Source: COE1 sp036310845 | GTDB lineage: Bacteria; Bacillota; Clostridia; Lachnospirales; Lachnospiraceae | NCBI GenBank assembly: GCA_036310845.1 | Contig: JAXJRB010000127.1 | Location: forward strand, 15,388-79,387 | Length of the DNA stretch: 64,000 nucleotides | Reading direction: 5' to 3' | Shown: in pieces, positions 34,545 to 43,063 of the stretch | Layout of the letters: the number at the start of each line of letters is the position of its first letter | Numbering within the stretch: the first letter of the stretch is position 1 | Translations under genes and position numbers: made by a program | Notes under the pieces: model-generated | The model's input: the letters and a program-made list of their open reading frames with translations, nothing else | The model's database searches: none | What the model was told of the DNA's origin: nothing

Positions 34545-35855
34545 CTAAATCATCCAATATTTTACCAAAATTTTCAGACTCCATCGTAAGTCAATTTTCA
34601 GTATTTCTGCTGCCGCAACCACCTCCATCGTCTTCCATTTTTCTTCCCCAATCATATAATGCAACTCTCCTACACTCTGCCCTTTTTTTATAGGAGCTGT
34701 CAGCTTCTGCGCTTTTTCAAAAATTATCGTAATATCCTCATTCGGATTCATCATAACCTGCTCAACACATCCCTCCTCTTCCTCTTTAAGTTCTATCGAA
34801 ACCCTTACCTTTTCTCCTATTTTTTCACCCTGTGCATCCAATACCACAATCGGTTCATATACCTCTGATGGTATCTTTGCCTCCTCTAAATTGTGTAGCA
34901 TATAATACTCCAAGCCATATTCCATCAGCTGTCTTGTATCGCTCCATTTATACGTTTTATGATTAGGCCAGCCACACGCAAGCAACGCAACGGTATACAC
35001 ACGTTCACCCTGCTTTAACGCACCCACATAACAATATCCTGCTTTATTCGTAAAACCCGTTTTCCCAGACAATGCCCCCTCCATCATACCCAAGAATGCA
35101 TTATGATTCGTACAACCAAAGCTCCTCTTTCCTTCCACATCTGTAAAAGAATACGACGATGTCCTTGTTATCTCAAGAAACTGTTCTCTATTGGGTGATT
35201 CCATGATGCAATATGCCATAATACGAGCCAAATCCTCTGCCGTTGTCAAATGCTCCTTCACCTCTTTATCCCCAACACCATTACTATATTCCGCTGTCGC
35301 ATCCAAACCATTCGGCGTAATAAACCACGTATTTTCACACCCTATTTCCTTAGCCTTCTGATTCATTAATACCGAAAATTCTTCTACACTACCAGCAACA
35401 TGCTCTGCTATAGCAACCGCTGAATCATTATGAGACTCAAGCATAAGCGAGTACAACAAATCTCGCAATCGATATTGCTCCCCTTCTCGGATATGAAGCT
35501 GTACATTAGGCATAGATGCCGCATAAGAGGATACCTTCACAACATCTTCAAGATTTGCCCTTTCCAAAGTTACAATCAAAGTCATTATTTTTGTTGTACT
35601 TGCCATCGGCAATTGCTCTTTACCATTTTTGGAATACAACACTCGCCCCGATTTTGCATCCATCAAAACCGCCCCTTGCGCATACAGTTGCAATGGTGGA
35701 ATATCCACTTGTATATCTTGACTCGTCACCGCTACCGCATCCTCGGCCACTAATTCACATCTCTTTTCCGCCCCCACAATATATTCTCTTTTCACAATAC
35801 ACATCATGCCTATCATGCAAAATAGCACAGCCATTTTCCTCATGCTAATTACCAT
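34545..35855 (-). CDS. D-alanyl-D-alanine carboxypeptidase (DacF-like)
   Basis: A penicillin-binding protein of the S11 family that trims the terminal D-Ala from peptidoglycan stem peptides. Signal peptide at residues about 5-28, then SxxK in MASTTKIMT, SxN in ESHNDSAVA and KTG in LSGKTGFTN, then a beta-rich C-terminal domain and an amphipathic tail (about residues 418-436) for membrane attachment. The start could be ATG 35855 or 35843; neither has ideal spacing to the AAAAGG site. A second S11 carboxypeptidase lies at 41757-42944. Confidence 0.93.
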   Translation of the reverse strand: MVISMRKMAVLFCMIGMMCIVKREYIVGAEKRCELVAEDAVAVTSQDIQVDIPPLQLYAQGAVLMDAKSGRVLYSKNGKEQLPMASTTKIMTLIVTLERANLEDVVKVSSYAASMPNVQLHIREGEQYRLRDLLYSLMLESHNDSAVAIAEHVAGSVEEFSVLMNQKAKEIGCENTWFITPNGLDATAEYSNGVGDKEVKEHLTTAEDLARIMAYCIMESPNREQFLEITRTSSYSFTDVEGKRSFGCTNHNAFLGMMEGALSGKTGFTNKAGYCYVGALKQGERVYTVALLACGWPNHKTYKWSDTRQLMEYGLEYYMLHNLEEAKIPSEVYEPIVVLDAQGEKIGEKVRVSIELKEEEEGCVEQVMMNPNEDITIIFEKAQKLTAPIKKGQSVGELHYMIGEEKWKTMEVVAAAEILKIDLRWSLKILVKYWMI

Positions 35856-35886
35856 ACCTTTTCATTTCTCTTTTGCAATATATGCA

Positions 35887-35918
35887 AAAACAGCCTGGTA
35901 CATGATACCAGACTGTTT
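35887..35918 (-). terminator. terminator after permease
   Basis: AAACAGTCTGGTA pairs with TACCAGGCTGTTT with one mismatch and is followed by TTGC on the minus strand. It sits 11 bases past the permease stop and separates it from the carboxypeptidase gene. Confidence 0.85.
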
Positions 35919-35928
35919 AAATCCACCC

Positions 35929-37053
35929 TTATAACATTTGCAAAAATCCTGTAATTACCAATATTATCACAAGCAAAATAAAATTATATATCGTAAATTG
36001 TTTAAAATACTCTTTCTTTTGTTCCGGGTATGCTTTCCCATAGAAGCGATAAGAAATCAAACTAGCCATGGAAGCAATCAAGGTACCAAGACCTCCAATA
36101 TTTACACCATACAAAAGTTGCTTCAAATCTGTTGTAAATCCCGAAAGCAACATTGCCGCCGGAACATTACTAATAATTTGACTGGAGAAAACACCCATCA
36201 CAAGTTCATTTCCCGTAATAATGTTCATAATCCATAGATTAATCACATCGATTTGTTTCATATTTCCGATAAAAACAAAAAAACCCGCAAAAGTAAATAA
36301 TAATGCATAATCAGCTTCTACAAAAAGTTTTCTATTTACAGCCAGCACAACAAGCACTACTACCGCCCCAACAATCCAATGGGAATACAGATGAAATACA
36401 TTTCCCATACATACCAAAAACAAAAACACATAAATCCAAAATGGTTTTTTCTTTATTACGTCATTCTCTTCTACTTCTGTACGTATCTCTACCGTTATCT
36501 CCTGATCTTTTAACAGAAAAATACAACCAATACTCAACAAAAAAGAAAGTAGCGTTATAGGAAGCATATGTAACATAAACTCTCCAACTGTCATATTTCC
36601 TGCTGAAAAAAGCAATAAATTCTGTGGATTTCCAATCGGTGTCAGCATACTTCCCAAATTGGCCGCTATTGTTTCTATTACAACAACCGGTATCAACCGT
36701 TCTTCGCATGCAATCATCGCAAATACAGAAATTGTAAAGGGAACAAATGTAATTAATGCAACATCATTTGTAATCAGCATACTGCCAAAAAAGCATAAGC
36801 ACACCAACACCATCACCAAACTTCGCAAACTATTTACCTTGCAGCAAAGTCTTTCTCCCATAAGCCGAAACACACCAAGACTTTTAAAGCCACCGACCAC
36901 CAACATCAATGCAAATAACAACACTAAAACTCTATAGTCTATATAGGAAAAATATTCTTTACTTGGTTTTACAATAAACGAAGAAATCAACGCCAATATA
37001 ATCGCTATTAAAAGCACAATATCTTTTTTTATAAAATTAACTATCTTTTTCAT
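35929..37053 (-). CDS. SLC13/ArsB-type ion transporter superfamily permease
   Basis: A 374-residue membrane protein with about ten helices. The segment NLGSMLTPIGNPQN and the helix break SMLITNDVALITFVPF are typical of the ion transporter superfamily that includes ArsB, CitM and NhaD-like proteins. The C-terminal half repeats the pattern (SQIISNVPAAMLLSGF). Substrate cannot be assigned. It is six bases downstream of the uridine-kinase-like gene and so probably in one transcript with udk, the response regulator and the TetR-HPt gene. Confidence 0.85.
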   Translation of the reverse strand: MKKIVNFIKKDIVLLIAIILALISSFIVKPSKEYFSYIDYRVLVLLFALMLVVGGFKSLGVFRLMGERLCCKVNSLRSLVMVLVCLCFFGSMLITNDVALITFVPFTISVFAMIACEERLIPVVVIETIAANLGSMLTPIGNPQNLLLFSAGNMTVGEFMLHMLPITLLSFLLSIGCIFLLKDQEITVEIRTEVEENDVIKKKPFWIYVFLFLVCMGNVFHLYSHWIVGAVVVLVVLAVNRKLFVEADYALLFTFAGFFVFIGNMKQIDVINLWIMNIITGNELVMGVFSSQIISNVPAAMLLSGFTTDLKQLLYGVNIGGLGTLIASMASLISYRFYGKAYPEQKKEYFKQFTIYNFILLVIILVITGFLQML

Positions 37054-37058
37054 ACGCC

Positions 37059-37688
37059 CTACTTCATTTGCAATTTCTTTGTGAGGTATGTTGTTAACAT
37101 ATCAATTCCTGGTTCATTTTCCCCGCCTCGAGGAATAATAACATCTGCATACTTCTTAGATGGCTCTACAAATTCTTCATGCATCGGCTTAACTGTTTCA
37201 CTATATTGTTGTAGAATCGACTCAATACTTCTTCCTCGCTCTACCATATCACGCCTGATACGACGCATCAAACGTTCATCTGCATCTGCATCAACAAATA
37301 TTTTGACATCCATCAAATCTCTCAATTCTCTATTTTCAAGAATAAGAATACCTTCCATCAAAATCACCATTCTTGGTTCAACCGTCATAGTATCCTTAGA
37401 ACGATTATGCGCACAATAATCATATACTGGTACTTCAACCGAATAGCCCTTTATTAATTTTCTAACATCTTCTACCATTCTATCTGATTCAAAGGAATCC
37501 GGATGATCATAATTAAGCTTACATCTTTCTTCAAACGTCATTTCATCATGTGCCTTATAATAACTATCATGACTAATTACCACAATATCATTCCCAAAAT
37601 ATTCCTTCACTTTATTAATAATTGTCGTTTTTCCAGAAGCAGATCCTCCTGCAACACCAAGAACACATATTTTTCTATCAAAGTTCAT
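37059..37688 (-). CDS. udk: uridine kinase family protein
   Basis: A nucleoside kinase of the uridine/PRK family: Walker A GVAGGSASGKTTII near the start, then ISHDSYYKAHDEMT, LNYDHPDSFESD and the lid with RMMRR-like RLMRRIRRDMVERGR. Uridine kinase phosphorylates uridine and cytidine. A longer frame to 37763 exists, but ATG 37688 follows GAGGAG by seven bases (210 residues), which is the family length. The start overlaps the end of the response regulator gene by eleven bases, so translation is probably coupled to it. Some Lachnospiraceae proteins in this family are divergent, so the exact substrate is not certain. Confidence 0.88.
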   Translation of the reverse strand: MNFDRKICVLGVAGGSASGKTTIINKVKEYFGNDIVVISHDSYYKAHDEMTFEERCKLNYDHPDSFESDRMVEDVRKLIKGYSVEVPVYDYCAHNRSKDTMTVEPRMVILMEGILILENRELRDLMDVKIFVDADADERLMRRIRRDMVERGRSIESILQQYSETVKPMHEEFVEPSKKYADVIIPRGGENEPGIDMLTTYLTKKLQMK

Positions 37689-38097
37689 TTCTGCGCTCCT
37701 CATTTCTATATGCATATAACTCAATAATATTCTGAACTCGCCTTTTAATGATTCGCGGTTCAAAAGGTTTAATCACCATATCTGCCACATCATATTCAAA
37801 TGCCTTTACGCTTGTTTCCTCAGAGGAATCATCCGTAACAATAACAACCGGAATTTTTTGCAGTTCATTATCCTTTTTCATATGTTCCAATACGCCAAAT
37901 CCATCCATTACCGGCATAATAACATCCAGCAAAATAACTGCCAGCTCATCCCGTTCCTGTTCTAAAATTTCTATTGCTTCTAAACCATTTCTCGCTTCCA
38001 AAATTTCATAGCCATCATGAAACATCACACCAAGCATAAAACGATTCATACCCTTATCATCTACTACCAGTATCTTCTGATTTATTTTCAACTCCAT
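37678..38097 (-). CDS. single-domain response regulator (receiver only)
   Basis: A 139-residue CheY-like receiver with no output domain. Conserved sites are visible: VVDDKG (acidic pair near residues 13-14), phospho-acceptor Asp in VILLDVIMPVMDG (about residue 58), the Thr in VIVTDDSS (about 87) and the Lys in MVIKPFEP (about 109). The C-terminus adds a basic helix. It lies 14 bases downstream of the TetR-HPt gene, so the natural partner for phosphate exchange is the HPt domain of that protein. No histidine kinase is in the window. Confidence 0.93.
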   Translation of the reverse strand: MELKINQKILVVDDKGMNRFMLGVMFHDGYEILEARNGLEAIEILEQERDELAVILLDVIMPVMDGFGVLEHMKKDNELQKIPVVIVTDDSSEETSVKAFEYDVADMVIKPFEPRIIKRRVQNIIELYAYRNEERRNEL

Positions 38098-38111
38098 AAC
38101 CCCTATCTCAT

Positions 38112-39062
38112 CTACAACAGAGTCATAATCTCTTTACAGATTTTCATTACCTCTTCAAATGCCTCCATCGCACCTTCAAGACCACCCTGTCTAAGTATTT
38201 CTACTAATATACTAATCTTTCCATGAACACGATCTAGTCCAAGATTCCCTGCCATTCCTTTTAAGCCATGGGCATAATCAAATGCTTCTTTCGCATTCCC
38301 CGCCTCAACACTTTCCTGCAATAGCTCAAAATCAGGATCCTCAAAAAACTCTTTCAAAAATTTCTTATACGCTTCTTTATTCCCCTTCATACGTTCAAGA
38401 GCCTTGTCAACATTCACACCCTTTTCTTTTAGACTTCCCCAAATTGTTTCTTCGGCATTGTCTCTTTTTACAATACCTTGTAACAGAACCTCGTTCTGCT
38501 GCTCCAACATTTTTTCAGCCATTTCCAAATCAATCTCCTTATTGGATTTCATCAGAAACGCAAACCCCCAAAACGATGCTACAAGCGTTATCGCCATTAC
38601 TTGCGCATTTCCCACCTTAACATCGCCCTCATTCATCCCCATTCTCAGATAACTCTCAACTCTCTTAATAAACGGATTCTCACTATGTTTTAAGCTACCA
38701 CAATATAGCATCTGCATATGCGCAGACTCCAAATCCATTGCATATACTCTTTCTAACGCACTCTTCATAATACGTTTTAAGTTCGTCGGCACATCTTCTT
38801 CCCTAACATAACTCTCATCCATAACAAGAAGAAAGGGCTTCGCATGTAATGCCGCTACAGCCCTTGCTAATGCATCTTTATCTTCAAATCTCACATATAT
38901 TGCAGAATTAGAACAGCCGCTCTCTTTTGCTACACGACGAATGGTAAGATTCTCATAACCTTCCTCTGCCACAATCGACACCGCCGCATCTAATATCTTA
39001 CGACCAATACTATCTTCCATCAACGATTGCTTGTTCTCAATTCCTTCATTTTCGTATATCAT
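38112..39062 (-). CDS. TetR-type regulator fused to a C-terminal HPt domain
   Basis: A 316-residue two-part protein. Residues about 17-65 are a TetR HTH (IGRKILDAAVSIVAEEGYEN, then IRRVAKESGCSNSAIYVRFE), and residues about 70-200 are a helical TetR core. Residues about 205-316 are a four-helix histidine phosphotransfer domain with the motif YAHGLKGMAGNLGL; the phospho-acceptor is H265 (codon at 38268-38270, read directly). The TetR part is a cytoplasmic DNA-binding dimer; the HPt part should exchange phosphate with receivers such as its neighbour. I know of no described TetR-HPt architecture. The gene starts 8 bases after AGGGG and lies behind a promoter with two palindromes. Confidence 0.9.
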   Translation of the reverse strand: MIYENEGIENKQSLMEDSIGRKILDAAVSIVAEEGYENLTIRRVAKESGCSNSAIYVRFEDKDALARAVAALHAKPFLLVMDESYVREEDVPTNLKRIMKSALERVYAMDLESAHMQMLYCGSLKHSENPFIKRVESYLRMGMNEGDVKVGNAQVMAITLVASFWGFAFLMKSNKEIDLEMAEKMLEQQNEVLLQGIVKRDNAEETIWGSLKEKGVNVDKALERMKGNKEAYKKFLKEFFEDPDFELLQESVEAGNAKEAFDYAHGLKGMAGNLGLDRVHGKISILVEILRQGGLEGAMEAFEEVMKICKEIMTLL

Positions 39063-39073
39063 ACCATAACCCC

Positions 39074-39107
39074 TAACAATGTTGTTTTTTCACACAGTAA
39101 CAATGTT
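39074..39107 (-). promoter_or_regulatory. two tandem AACATTGTT palindromes (candidate operator)
   Basis: The 10-mer TAACAATGTT occurs at 39074-39083 and again at 39098-39107, exactly 24 bases apart. The 9-base centre AACATTGTT is self-complementary apart from its middle base. The pair lies between the -10 and the start codon of the TetR-HPt gene, where autorepression by a TetR protein would act. Confidence 0.6.
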
Positions 39108-39114
39108 CTTTTGA

Positions 39115-39143
39115 ATTATGACACCAAATCTATTTTTTGTCAA
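39115..39143 (-). promoter_or_regulatory. sigma-A promoter of TetR-HPt operon
   Basis: TTGACA (39138-39143) and CATAAT (39115-39120) on the minus strand are 17 bases apart; the second palindrome begins eight bases after the -10. Confidence 0.75.
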
Positions 39144-39233
39144 TCAAACATGTAAAAACTTTTGAATTTAATGTTTTATATGTTTTTCACATGCAATATC
39201 ACCTTTTGCATCAGAACAGTGTTGCGCACTCTC

Positions 39234-39803
39234 TTAAATATCCAACTTTAGCTGAACCTCTTCCTCTGCCTGATGTTTAAAATCCTCTAACTGTTCAGAA
39301 TTCAAGGTTGGTAAATCTCCTAGCGATTTCACACCAAAGTTTCTCAAGAATTCTTCTGTTGTTCCAAACAGCAACGGGCGCCCTGGCGCATCTAACCTGC
39401 CAAGTTCTTGAATTAAATTAAATTCCACCAGCTTATCCACTGCATGACTACAGCTTACACCTCTTATTTTTTCAATCTCAAGCCTAGTAACTGGCTGTTT
39501 ATATGCTATTATCGACAATGTTTCCAGCAAAGTATCTGAAAGCACATATTTTCGTGGTGCTTTCGCAACTTTAATCAAATACTCATATAACTCCGGTTTT
39601 GTACACAACTGATACGATTCTTCTAATTCAACAATCGAAATCCCCCTATCTTCTGCCTTATACCGTTCATTCATTGCCATAACTATTTTTTTAACTTCTT
39701 TATTCTCTACTTCCAGTGCATGAGCCAGCTTCGAAACCTCTACCGATTCTCCCATCGCAAACAATACTGCCTCTATAACCGCTTCTGCTTTTTTCTTATC
39801 CAA
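39234..39803 (-). CDS. scpB: segregation and condensation protein B
   Basis: ScpB binds ScpA and SMC in the chromosome-condensing complex. Two winged-helix domains: the first over about residues 1-80 (AVIEAVLFAMGESVEVSKLA, ELEESYQLCTKPEL) and the second from about residue 85 (LSIIAYKQPVTRLEIEKIRGVS, then LGRLDAPGRPLLFGTTEEFL). 189 residues is normal. The only start near the N-terminus is TTG at 39803, with AAGGA almost touching it; a later start would remove the first helix. It follows scpA by 86 bases. Confidence 0.93.
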   Translation of the reverse strand: MDKKKAEAVIEAVLFAMGESVEVSKLAHALEVENKEVKKIVMAMNERYKAEDRGISIVELEESYQLCTKPELYEYLIKVAKAPRKYVLSDTLLETLSIIAYKQPVTRLEIEKIRGVSCSHAVDKLVEFNLIQELGRLDAPGRPLLFGTTEEFLRNFGVKSLGDLPTLNSEQLEDFKHQAEEEVQLKLDI

Positions 39804-39889
39804 GTCCTTGTCCCACTTTCCGAAATTCTTTTGTCACTATTCCACAGCTTTATAATTGTATTCTTTCCTAATATAGTCTTATCAAATAT

Positions 39890-40639
39890 TTATGCTGCCA
39901 AACTCGAAGTAATCATAATATCCGAAAAAGCTCCTTCCTGCTCAATAGAAATCATCCCTTGCTTCATCATTTCCAAAATCGCCAGAAACGTTACAATAAT
40001 CTCCATCTTGCTACCCTGCTTTTCCAAAAGCCCATGAAAACTAAATCTCTTATGATTCTTGACATATTCTTCAATAAAACTCTGTTTCTCTTCCAAATTA
40101 ATTTCATCTTTTTCAATCTTGCCAAACGTGCTTCTAATGGGATCTATCTTATCCTCTTGTCTTCGCATAACCGTTTTAAATATTTCATGCAATTTTGCAA
40201 GATTTATATCACCGAGCAATTCTTCATAATCAATCGGATAGCGATAATCTTCCACCTCTTTAGGCAGCATCGGTTTCTTGTACCAGCTTTTTGCAGCATC
40301 CACCTGTCTATCACGCAATTCAAACGACATGAATTTATACATTTTATATTCCAACAGTTTCTGCACAAGCTCGGCTCTCGGATCCTCTTCTTCACCCTCT
40401 TCATTTACCTCTTTCGGAAGAAGCATACGGCATTTAATATCAAGCAAAGTAGCTGCCATAACAAGAAACTCGCTCATAATATTCATATCTTCTGTTTCCA
40501 TCTGTTTTATATACTCCAGATACTGTTCTGTAACAATCACAATCGGAATATCATATATATCAATTTTATTTTTTTCAATCAAATGAAGCAACAAATCCAA
40601 CGGACCTTCAAACACTTCTAATTTTACAGAGATTGCCAT
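39890..40639 (-). CDS. scpA: segregation and condensation protein A
   Basis: The kleisin that bridges the SMC heads. The N-terminal segment FEGPLDLLLHLIEKNKIDIYDIPI and the phrase LVMAATLLDIKCRMLLP are diagnostic; the C-terminal winged helix (FLAILEMMKQGMISIEQEGAFSDI) binds the SMC head. 249 residues. GGGAGG precedes the ATG. It pairs with scpB directly downstream. Confidence 0.96.
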   Translation of the reverse strand: MAISVKLEVFEGPLDLLLHLIEKNKIDIYDIPIVIVTEQYLEYIKQMETEDMNIMSEFLVMAATLLDIKCRMLLPKEVNEEGEEEDPRAELVQKLLEYKMYKFMSFELRDRQVDAAKSWYKKPMLPKEVEDYRYPIDYEELLGDINLAKLHEIFKTVMRRQEDKIDPIRSTFGKIEKDEINLEEKQSFIEEYVKNHKRFSFHGLLEKQGSKMEIIVTFLAILEMMKQGMISIEQEGAFSDIMITSSLAA

Positions 40640-40701
40640 AGATACCTCCCCTATTCATAACTTTATCTATTTTACTAATATTTTCAGAAAAAGGCAAGAT
40701 A

Positions 40702-41553
40702 TCACTTTAACGTTACAACATACAACTCTGCCGGATTAAAAAAGCGAAAAGGCAACGTGTGCGCTCCCATTCCGCGCCCCAACAACATAGTAGCTTTACC
40801 TTCTTCAAAAACTCCCCCGTCATACTTCGGGAATAATTGGTAAGAAGGAGCAATCACACCACCAATCCACGGCAGACGCATAATCCCTCCATGAACATGC
40901 CCTGCCAATACCAAATCCGCTCCCCACGCAGCATATTCTTTAAAATAATCAGGATTATGTGCTATTAATATATTACAATACCTTTTATCTACACTTCCAA
41001 GATGCCTCTCCAAATGTCCCAATTCCATTTCCTTTTTCTTAAATCTGGCAAAATATGCTCTTTCAAGCTCCAATCCTGTCAAACAGATCATATAATCCCC
41101 AAGAACACAGCTCTCATCTATTAACATTGTCACATTTGGGTGCGCCACCTCTTTCATCAATTTGTCATACATACCACAAAATTTTTCAGGATACATCTTC
41201 AATTTAGTTTCATGATTTCCCAACGCATAATATATTTTGTATTGTTCTCTAAGAGCCTTAACCAATCCAATCCCCGGTTCCATCGATTCATTCACATGCG
41301 AAGTAATCAAATCTCCTGCAATAAGAACAAAATCCGGATTCGCACGCTTTACCGCCTCAACAACCTTTTCATTATTTTTTCCATAAACCTTATTATGCAA
41401 ATCCGAAATAAGAACAAATTTGCAGCTTTTTTCTATCTTAGGAAGCGTAAATTCTTCTTCTACAACAACAAAACGATTACTATCTATCATCGCTACAAAC
41501 AACATCACCAAACCAACAGCTATAAAACCTATCAAAAGCATTTTCAAAATCAC
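40702..41553 (-). CDS. membrane-anchored metallophosphoesterase
   Basis: An N-terminal membrane helix (about residues 3-23) followed by a calcineurin-like phosphoesterase domain: LISDLHNKVYG (D-x-H), FVLIAGDLIT (GD), YALGNHETK (GNHE), LIAHNPDY and LAGHVHGG (GHxH). All metal-binding motifs are intact. Similar proteins (YaeI/YkuE type) act on the cell surface or on lipids, but the substrate is unknown. The start is GTG, seven bases after GGAGG. Confidence 0.88.
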   Translation of the reverse strand: MILKMLLIGFIAVGLVMLFVAMIDSNRFVVVEEEFTLPKIEKSCKFVLISDLHNKVYGKNNEKVVEAVKRANPDFVLIAGDLITSHVNESMEPGIGLVKALREQYKIYYALGNHETKLKMYPEKFCGMYDKLMKEVAHPNVTMLIDESCVLGDYMICLTGLELERAYFARFKKKEMELGHLERHLGSVDKRYCNILIAHNPDYFKEYAAWGADLVLAGHVHGGIMRLPWIGGVIAPSYQLFPKYDGGVFEEGKATMLLGRGMGAHTLPFRFFNPAELYVVTLK

Positions 41554-41574
41554 ACTTTTTCCTCCATATTTTTT

Positions 41575-41734
41575 ATGTACTCTCGGAATCTTTTATATTT
41601 GAATTTTAGAGATATATTTTTATTGAACAATGATGATTTCGCAGTGCGTACACGGTGTGTACGACGAGAAATCAGAAGCAGTTTAAGGAAAATATAGCCT
41701 AAAAGACATATAGCAAAAGATTCCGAGAGTACAT
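41575..41734. mobile_element. MITE-like element, long copy (19-base terminal inverted repeats)
   Basis: TGTACTCTCGGAATCTTTT at the left end and its exact complement at the right end bracket about 160 bases. The interior holds its own GATTTC/GAAATC hairpin with GCGTACAC/GTGTACGA pairing (about 41634-41673). The same ends bracket only about 70 bases at 58391-58460. It encodes no protein. Confidence 0.75.
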
Positions 41735-41756
41735 TTTAAACTTTCTTTATCGTATT

Positions 41757-42944
41757 TTAAAGCAAATATCTCATAATCACACGTTGCAAATAATCAATAT
41801 ATATCGCTTTTTCCACATTCCCCATTGCCAAAATCGAAACATTCCCTATCTTTTTACCTTGTAGCAAAAACTCTATGCTACCAACCTCATCTCCTTGATT
41901 AACTGGTGCTTCTAATTTTTCTAAAAAAACATACCGCTTTTCAATCTGCGAAAAGTCAGCTCCCGTCACATCCAAATATCGAAATTCTCCTTCCGGTTTT
42001 ACTTTTACCCACTCTTGCTTACCGCCACAAACCAACATCGGGGCAAGTTCTTCTTCGTTCTTATCCGTATACAACCTTGTCACAGCAAAACCATATTCCA
42101 AAAGCTGCTTTGCTTCCGCAAAACGCACTTTAAAATCAGGTGCCCCCATAATAACCGCTACCAAATCAACCCCATCTTTGCTAGCCGTAGCACTAAAACA
42201 ATACTTTGCCACACTCGTCGAACCAGTTTTCAGCCCCGTCGTCCACTGATACTGCTTTAGCAGTTTATTTGTACTCGAAAGTGTAAATGATTTGCTCCCC
42301 TGATTTGTTTCATGCGTAATATCTTCCATCCAAATTTTAGAATAATTGTAAATTTGAGGATATTTGGAAATCAATTCTTTTGACATAATCGCAACATCTC
42401 TAGCAGTTGTATGATGCTCTAAATCCGATGTCAATCCACAACAATCCAAGAAGTGTGTGTTGCTCATCCCTAATTCCGACGCTTTTTCATTCATCATCTG
42501 CACAAACACTTCTTCACTGCCCGCTATATGCTCAGCCATCGCGACAGAAGCATCATTACCGCTAGCAACTACGATACACTTAATCATAGTATCTACAGTC
42601 TGTTTCTCGCCTTCTTCCAAAAAAACCTGTGATCCACCCATAGATTTTGCATACGCACTAGTAACAACCTCATCTTCTAACTTAATTTTTCCTTTTTCTA
42701 TCGCTTCAAAAGTCAACAAAAGTGTCATAATCTTAGTAATACTTGCAGGACTTCGAATTTCATCCGGGTTTTTCTCATACAAAACCGCCCCCGTAGAAAC
42801 CTCCATCAAAATAGCCGAAGGCGAATTTAGCTCCAACATTACACCTTCCGCAAACGTTATCACTTCTCCTTGTAAAGCGCAAACAAAACATAATATTACA
42901 GCTAGGTACCGTCTCGCCTTTATCACTACTTTTTGCCAATTCAT
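41757..42944 (-). CDS. D-alanyl-D-alanine carboxypeptidase (S11 family)
   Basis: A second S11 penicillin-binding protein, 395 residues. Signal peptide about residues 12-31, SxxK in PASITKIMT, SxN in SGNDASVAMAEH and KTG in TGLKTGSTSVAK. The beta-sandwich C-domain ends in an amphipathic helix (AIYIDYLQRVIMRYLL) that holds it on the membrane. AGGGA precedes the ATG. It is followed by the MITE-like element. Confidence 0.94.
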   Translation of the reverse strand: MNWQKVVIKARRYLAVILCFVCALQGEVITFAEGVMLELNSPSAILMEVSTGAVLYEKNPDEIRSPASITKIMTLLLTFEAIEKGKIKLEDEVVTSAYAKSMGGSQVFLEEGEKQTVDTMIKCIVVASGNDASVAMAEHIAGSEEVFVQMMNEKASELGMSNTHFLDCCGLTSDLEHHTTARDVAIMSKELISKYPQIYNYSKIWMEDITHETNQGSKSFTLSSTNKLLKQYQWTTGLKTGSTSVAKYCFSATASKDGVDLVAVIMGAPDFKVRFAEAKQLLEYGFAVTRLYTDKNEEELAPMLVCGGKQEWVKVKPEGEFRYLDVTGADFSQIEKRYVFLEKLEAPVNQGDEVGSIEFLLQGKKIGNVSILAMGNVEKAIYIDYLQRVIMRYLL

Positions 42945-43017
42945 AGCATTCCCTCACAAGCTTTACTCTCATATACAATCTATGAATCAACATACCACTT
43001 TATTACCCTTATCACAA

Positions 43018-43057
43018 CGAAAGGACTTCTCCATAATACTATGCGAAAAGCCCTTTC
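43018..43057 (-). terminator. terminator after CmpB-like gene
   Basis: GGAAAGGGCTTTTC pairs imperfectly with GGAGAAGTCCTTTC on the minus strand, seven bases after the stop of the gene at 43064. Confidence 0.65.
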
Positions 43058-43063
43058 CAAAAC

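Noticed and set aside
39959..40621. 220-codon plus-strand ORF
   Set aside because: It lies wholly antisense to scpA, is rich in Phe, His and Ile as expected from a reversed AT-rich gene, and has no ribosome binding site.
41140..41697. 185-codon plus-strand ORF over the MITE-like element
   Set aside because: It is mostly antisense to the metallophosphoesterase gene and ends inside the inverted-repeat element; it does not look like a transposase.
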